From: Rhexocercosporidium sp. MPI-PUGE-AT-0058 | Lineage: Eukaryota > Ascomycota > Leotiomycetes > Helotiales | Assembly: GCA_020746875.1 (NCBI GenBank) | Contig: JAGTJL010000001.1 | Coordinates: forward strand, 2,108,001-2,172,000 | Direction: 5' to 3' | DNA length: 64,000 bases | Part shown: positions 58,564 through 64,000 of the stretch, piece by piece | How the letters are laid out: the number at the start of each line of letters is the position of its first letter | How positions within the stretch are numbered: position 1 is the stretch's first letter | The notes under the pieces: model-generated | Databases searched by the model: none | What the model saw: the letters and a program-made list of their open reading frames with translations, nothing else | What the model was told of the DNA's origin: nothing | Made by a program: the position numbers and the translations under genes

Positions 58564-60141
58564 TCAAGGAGGCGTCACCCTAGGCGGAGCAGGCGACAAA
58601 CCCTTCTGCTGCTCCAAATCAATCCAAGGACTCGTCGGAATAGGACTCATCATATCCGTCCTATCACTCCCAGAGAACCTCCAGTTTGAATTCCTCAACA
58701 GCGGTCCCGCTGGAAGTACCGGCGTCAATCTACTCGTCTCGCTCGGGCTTTCAGATACGAAGCTCGAGCGGCGCGTCTCGCGCGGCTCTTCGTGGATGAT
58801 GTCCATTGCGAAGACTTCGGCGGTGCTTTTGCTGTCCGAGACGTTGAAGTTGTTGTGGTAGCTGGAGTTTTCGAGTTGTTTAGATTCGCTTGTAGTGCTG
58901 ATTCTGCTTCGCCGTGCTGCGCTGCTGAGTTGACTATGGCTGATTGTACTGTCGCCTATTCGTTTAGAGGACATAGATGTCTTCATGTCGCGGAGGAAGG
59001 GTCGGAGAATGGGTATGCACTGGACGATTATCGTGCCGGCTACTTCGGCTGAGTACCATATATTCGACATGCCGTTTCGCCCTGAGGAGAAGTTTTATTA
59101 GATACGGTGTTCTGTGTATTGAGAGACATGAAGCGACTTACACATGTAATACTCATCGTGCACATGCATGATTGGGCGGTCCTTCCAACTCGTTCGAATA
59201 GCAGACATGACCGCGACCCTGTGACCAGTCAGAAAGCATCCTCTAGTCTTTTATGGTTTCCCAGCACTCACAACATCCCCAAACTCATCGTGCCACACAG
59301 TGCGATCTTCTCAACCCTCCTCATCTCAAGCGACCACGTAATCCACCAAGGGAAAGCCGCGAATACAAAGTCCATGATGATGTTATACGTATTGCCGCCG
59401 ACCTTGAAATCTTGCACGACATCGTAGTTGAGACACGGGCCTTGGATGTTATACCAGTTTTGGTAGTCGCTCTTGCCGCAGTACTTGGCCCACTGGAAGA
59501 AGCATTTGATGATCATGTAGATGTTCATCGATGCTATGCAGTACCAGAGGATTGCCGATTGTTTCTTATTTGACATGCGTAGGAGGGTGATGCCGAGTGC
59601 TGTTTTGGACCATGCTTGGCCAATGAGGGTACCGCATGATGTGATGTTGATGAGGATGTGCATGCGGTCGTCCCAGTTTCCTTTTACGTATCCGGTCGAC
59701 CATCTAGAAGAGCGATGATCAGTACTTGCTTCAGTGAGGCTGGCCCTGAATGAATATTGCTGAATCGGCTATTGCGATTGGTCAAGCATCGCTAATGTCT
59801 CGAAACGAGCTGGTGTCTGAGATAATCGAAGATTGAAACAAGGAATACCCTGATTTACTTACTCAATATCAATAATTATATCTGTGACCATGAGCACCAC
59901 CTACTCAGCGTTAGTATATTTGGCTTGACACAAATCTCCCGCGCGTAGAAGGTTAAGAATAACTCACCCACGATAACACGAGAACATAATCATCGTACCA
60001 AAGTCCTGTCCTTCTTGAGAGCTTACAGTAAAGTCTCAAACCGAGGAAGACCGTCGCACCAGCAAAAAGCGACCACAGACCGAAATTGACTTCCTTCACA
60101 GGAGAAACATAGTCAACGTCTTTGGCTCGAGGAGAGTTCAT
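58564..60141 (-). CDS. Rhodopsin-domain integral membrane protein (Pth11-like receptor without CFEM)
   Basis: A 412-residue seven-helix protein. Exons: 60141-59968, 59900-59863 (38 bp), 59703-59272, 59218-59142 and 59081-58564, with GT...AG ends and matching phases. The core shows features of the fungal rhodopsin domain: FAGATVFLGLRLYCKLSR, LWYDDYVLVLSW, ILINITSCGTLIGQAWSKTA, ALGITLLRMS, then CFFQWAKYC and GNTYNIIMDFVFAAFPWWI. Helix 7 contains MSNIWYSAEVAGTIIVQCIP and is followed by LRPFLRDMKTSM, the conserved end. The C-terminal tail is about 130 residues, Ser-rich and probably cytosolic. No N-terminal CFEM domain exists. Relatives are putative G-protein-coupled receptors for surface cues. 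No ligand can be inferred. The gene is intact. Confidence 0.88.
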
Positions 60142-61953
60142 CCTCACATCGTCGTCGTCCTTCACCCTTGAGAAATGAAAGGATACACCGGCAAAAACCA
60201 ACTCAATCAACTCGAATCAGAATTTGAAATGAATAACGACACGAAGGGGAGAGGGGAAAAAGAAAACAAAACGAGCAAGAAGTTCTCCAAGGATAACGTG
60301 GGCGGGCCCTTGTTACTCTGTCTAGCTTGGAGGAAGGAATGACATCTGATGACCATGCCAAAGTCAATCTCCACTCGTAGATATTCCACCACAGAGGGGC
60401 GCAAACTTTCGCAGTCCAGACCTCGCTCTATATCGCCATTTTCATATAGATGTGACCGAACCTCAGGGATGGGTTTCAGGCAATCGGGGCCGAGATTTCC
60501 AGCGGTGGAGATTCCCCAGCTGAAAAGCTGGGGGTCATGCCCGCTTCCATCCTTGGAAGCGGGGAGATTGACAGGGATACTGATCGGATGACAGACCGCA
60601 ATGCAGTGTGCAGGGTACGCAGGGGACGGGAGTGAGGGGATTCAGAGATAGATTTGTACGGCTGGAAAAATGTGTGCCCGCCAGGGTTCTTGCAGCCACA
60701 ATCTAATTACATTTCGAAGGACTGGTGTGGTAAGCGAGGGAAAAGCAGGGGAAGCGAACGAGAAAGTGGTGCCAAACATGTGATGGATGTGTCGCATAGT
60801 TCTTAAAGTGCAAATCACCACATCTGTCTTTTCTCTTAATAGCCACTTCTTAAACAGATTCCTGTGCTCACGAGCTGCTAAAATCGTAGTGAGGTATCAA
60901 AAAGGAAATGTTAAATTGAACTTTGGTTGAATTCTTGGCTAAAACTGGACCTCTTGGCGCAAACGTTGTTTGCAAAGTCTAACCGAATATATTCGCTGAT
61001 TTCCGCACCCAGTCTGTTTCTACAGCGCCTTTCGTACTCAAGTCGACGAAGTTCAACCAATCGAGCTTCTCTAAACCCCTTAAGAGGACATCTCAAGGCT
61101 AGATCTAAATCTTTTTTTGTTTGTATCGACCGATCGGCCTCTCTTATCTGCCTGATAGAGCCCTTCTTTGCCTTCATCAAGGCCGGCCTCGCTCTGTTTC
61201 ACTGGCTCACGGACTTCAATCATGTTCAAAATTCAATAGAAGCCGGTGACTCAGATAAGAAAAAACACGCGTGAGCTGGATCCTCAATTCCTTATATCGC
61301 GTCATCGACCAGGAGAGACGTGATGCAGTGTCTAAATCTTATGCATTGTTCATCATGTGTTAGTAGCGCTCGTTTCTAAGCTGCAGGAGTGAACAGTAAA
61401 GAAAGCCATTCTCTGCCCATTCCAAGCCTGGACATCTTAAGCTCTGACCTCCGAGCCTTAAATCCCATCACCCAGACACCGGCTGTAGAACTCAAAATGT
61501 CCAAAACCCCGAACTCAAATCTAACTCAAATCCCACAACGTCGAGCCTCAATGCTCGATCCTTCGTTGGTTCAGCTTGGGTCGGCTCGACTTGACTTGCA
61601 GGACCCGAAATACAAGTCTCCGAACACTCGCCGCTGACCCTAAAATTTAGTATCCATAATGTAGTCACTGGCTTGAGTACCGGCATGTCATCTTGGAAAT
61701 GTTCTGTGGTACAATACTCGCAGACTGGAGGATTGATTGAAATTCTAAAGTGGGTGAGGGACTGGTATACATGACTACTGGATGTAGACAGATCCATGCT
61801 ATCACATCGCATCCAGACACAGAACCAACATTGAGAAGCTGCGGGCAGCGATTCATTCTAGTATTCATGTATAATATCATACATCCATAATCAACCTCTC
61901 ACCTGCCCAGCCCACAAATCTCGCCCATCAAAATGCATCTCCCTTCCACCTCT
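60142..61953. other. Long intergenic region with two perfect hairpins
   Basis: About 1.8 kb without a supported gene. It contains the paired hairpins listed separately, about 400 bp upstream of the receptor start. The ORFs at 60911-61274 and 61389-61637 have no motifs. Confidence 0.5.
60514..60563. other. Two adjacent perfect hairpins
   Basis: Hairpin 1: CCCCAGCT at 60514-60521, loop GAAA, then AGCTGGGG at 60526-60533, an 8-bp stem with a GNRA tetraloop. After five bases, hairpin 2: CCCGCTTCC at 60540-60548, loop ATCCTT, then GGAAGCGGG at 60555-60563, a 9-bp stem. Both are perfect and within 50 bases. This looks like structured RNA or a protein-binding element. I do not recognise a known RNA family. 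Confidence 0.6.
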
Positions 61954-63788
61954 CTACCGTCTTGGCATTCCTCGTCCTCTACCACGCATAACTCGCTGCG
62001 CAGCTCCAGGCGGTAAACCTCTCTGCGGAGCTTGAGGTTGTGCACTCTCCTCATTCTTGATCGTCTCGTCTACACTCAGAATCAAACAACTAGCCTCCGT
62101 CGCAGCCTGCATAGCATTGATCTTCACCAGCGCGGGTTCCCAAACGAAAGCCTCGAGGTTGTCTCTCACGCCCTCGTTATCGAAATCGACACCAGCCCAT
62201 GTGTTACCCTTGCGGTGCTCAACGCGCAGCTTGTTTAGAATGTCTGTGGCGTCGAAACCGGCGTTGTCGCACAATTGGCGCGGGATCACTTCGAGGGCTT
62301 TTGCAAACGATTTGATGATGGCTTGTTGTTTGTGTGGGACGTTCTTGTCCGCGTAGCGATGTAGGTAGGCTGAGACTTCCATTTCGCAGGCGCCACCACC
62401 AGCCACGATGGTGTTGTTTTTGATGGCACGCTTGACGATCATGATGGCATCGTGGAGGGAGCGCTCGACCTCTGCGATGAACTGCTCGGCGCCTCCACGA
62501 AGGACGAGAGTGCAGGTTCTGGCTTCAGGGCAGTCTTCGAAGAAGTTGAAGCGCTCGCCGCCGATTTGGCGCTCGTTGAAAGTGCCGCAGGTTCCGAGGT
62601 GCTCGGGGTGGATGTCGGAACAAGTGGACTGGATAGATCCTCCAGTGGCTTGAATGATGCGCTCGAGGTCGTCGGATCCCACTCGGCCTGCGCAGAAGAT
62701 GTCTCTGTCTGCGAAGTACTGGGTTGCTAGATCACCAATGGGGAGTTTGGACAGAACGACTTTGGCACCAGTCTTGTAGAGAGCTTCCATCTTGTTGTAG
62801 ATAATCTGCCATTCCGCATCGACGATAGCTTGGTACTCAGAAACTTGCTCGACTCTGACCTCGGCATTATCTTTCTCAGATTTGAGCTCGAGCTCGACGT
62901 TTAGGCAGACGATTTTGGGGTTTTTGAAGGTCTTTGGCTGTTGCTCGAAACCGGCGTAGGAAAAGGTCTTCTTGAACGCTACACCGTTGACGAAGAGGGA
63001 ATCGGTAAGGGAGCCCCCGGGAATTTTCTTGATACCGATGAGCTTCTCGTTGAGATCGTCTTGATCGAGGGAAAGAACTGCGTCAACAACCACTATAATG
63101 TGTCAGCAGAATTCCGTGAACATTAAAAAAAAAGAATCCCTACTTTTTGTGAAGAACCCAGTATTTCTCTTGATCAACTTGCTGCTCATAGCGGTTCCAG
63201 CCAGCTTCACCAAAGTTTCCCTCTGGTTACCCTCACTGGTATTGACAGCAATCTCCCGCACTTTGTTAACAGCCATATTTGAAGCTCTTCTCAATCCCTT
63301 GATGATCGTCTGCGAGCTGACACCCTGCTCAACATGTTCCTTGATCTCCTTCAAGATCTCGCCAGCCAGTACCACGACGGAAGTCGTTCCATCTCCAACC
63401 TCCGCATCTTGTGATCTCGCAATGTCGGTCAGAATCCGGGCGGCGGGGTGTACGATCTCGAGTAGCTATTCCCCGTCAGCTCCTTAGCCCCGGTGAGCTG
63501 GAAGAAACATGCAAACCTTCATAACAGTTGCGCCATCATTTGTAATCGTCTGTCTTCCATTCCCATCCACAAGTAACAAATCTCCTCCGTAAGGTCCCAG
63601 TGTGCTCCGTATCGTAGCTTGGACAGCTAGACACGCATTTATATTCGAGATAATCTGTCCCTTTCCCTGCGAAGAATCCGTTCCTATGTTCCCACTCCAT
63701 CAGCTTCTTTCCTGCCATACAAAATATCTGCTGTTGACTAACCTTCTTTCAGCACAATAATCGTTGGGGTTTGGCCACCGAACGACAT
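61954..63788 (-). CDS. CCT7: T-complex protein 1 subunit eta (CCT7)
   Basis: A 557-residue subunit of the cytosolic CCT/TRiC chaperonin, which folds actin, tubulin and other proteins using ATP. Exons: 63788-63743, 63683-63517, 63465-63144 and 63092-61954, all in phase. The N-terminus, [16 protein letters not shown], is typical of eta. Chaperonin signatures appear as [31 protein letters not shown] and [19 protein letters not shown], with the catalytic Asp in GDGTT. The apical domain contains [19 protein letters not shown]. The C-terminal equatorial part has [15 protein letters not shown] and [13 protein letters not shown]. The tail ends in a Gly/Arg-rich [10 protein letters not shown], as is usual for fungal eta. 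The gene is intact. Confidence 0.97.
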
Positions 63789-64000
63789 GTTTGCGGATTC
63801 GTGGAAGCTATTGTACAGCTGATTTGAGGTCACAAACGTCGAGGCTACTGCAGAGAGTGGTAGGAAATGGGCGTTGAGGTTGTGGTGGGGGAATGGGGAG
63901 CTTGGAGCTGCGAGGTCGAGGCCGTTGATAGAGCTTTAAAATTCTCGCGTGGCAGAGACGCGATTCAAATCCGCGCTAAGATAATCATGTGCACGTGACT

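Noticed and set aside
60560..60610. Hammerhead-like core (CTGAT...GAC) beside the twin hairpins
   Set aside because: The required CUGAUGA and GAAA core elements are not both present in the right order.
61389..61637. 82-codon ORF near 61.4 kb
   Set aside because: Composition is ordinary, no motif, no splice partners, and no start context that stands out.

Overview
The window is nuclear DNA of a filamentous ascomycete (Pezizomycotina). Genes are broken by short introns of about 45-100 bp with GT...AG ends. They include a complete lysyl-tRNA synthetase, the CCT eta chaperonin subunit, mitochondrial ribosomal protein uS2m, a Swi5/Ace2 zinc-finger factor and a fungal nitrate transporter. The short-intron style, a Pth11-type rhodopsin-like receptor, a DUF3433 protein and an atypical Zn2Cys6 family (motif GGACWKCRILRKKC) would suit Leotiomycetes, but that placement is inference.

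Layout. 0-7 kb: the 5' part of a Zn2Cys6 regulator divergent from a monocarboxylate-type MFS transporter, then a nitrate transporter with a NirA-type site and GATA sites upstream. 7-15 kb: an atypical Zn2Cys6 gene with frame breaks, a broken coiled-coil gene, a 38-bp inverted repeat and a tail-anchored coiled-coil protein. 15-19 kb: a Gfd2-like exonuclease-fold gene flanked by two related minus-strand ORFs. 19-25 kb: two convergent MFS permeases and an NtaA/SnaA-type FMN monooxygenase divergent from the second; this looks like a small uptake and oxidation locus, although the monooxygenase lacks one base. 25-27 kb: lysyl-tRNA synthetase. 27-31 kb: about 4 kb with no convincing gene, ending in the promoter of an alpha-glucoside-type sugar transporter with a CreA-like site cluster. 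34-35 kb: an ankyrin gene with a frame break. 37-44.5 kb: housekeeping block (Swi5-like factor, CBS/PB1 membrane protein, uS2m). 45-49.7 kb: a secreted protein with an in-frame stop, an MDR reductase and a 60-residue zinc-finger protein. 50-60 kb: a DUF3433 membrane protein, a decayed expansin-like secreted protein, an OTT_1508-like deaminase and a rhodopsin-like receptor. 60-64 kb: a double-hairpin intergenic region and CCT eta.

Housekeeping genes are intact and splice cleanly. Six accessory genes carry a one-base shift or an in-frame stop. Either the accessory set is decaying or the assembly has scattered errors; sequence alone cannot decide. The best leads are the predicted OTT_1508-type deaminase, the paired perfect hairpins at 60514-60563, the nitrate promoter sites and the transporter-monooxygenase locus. 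I found no tRNA, rRNA, CRISPR array, intact transposon or complete biosynthetic cluster. Exon limits were read by eye and may be off by a base or two.
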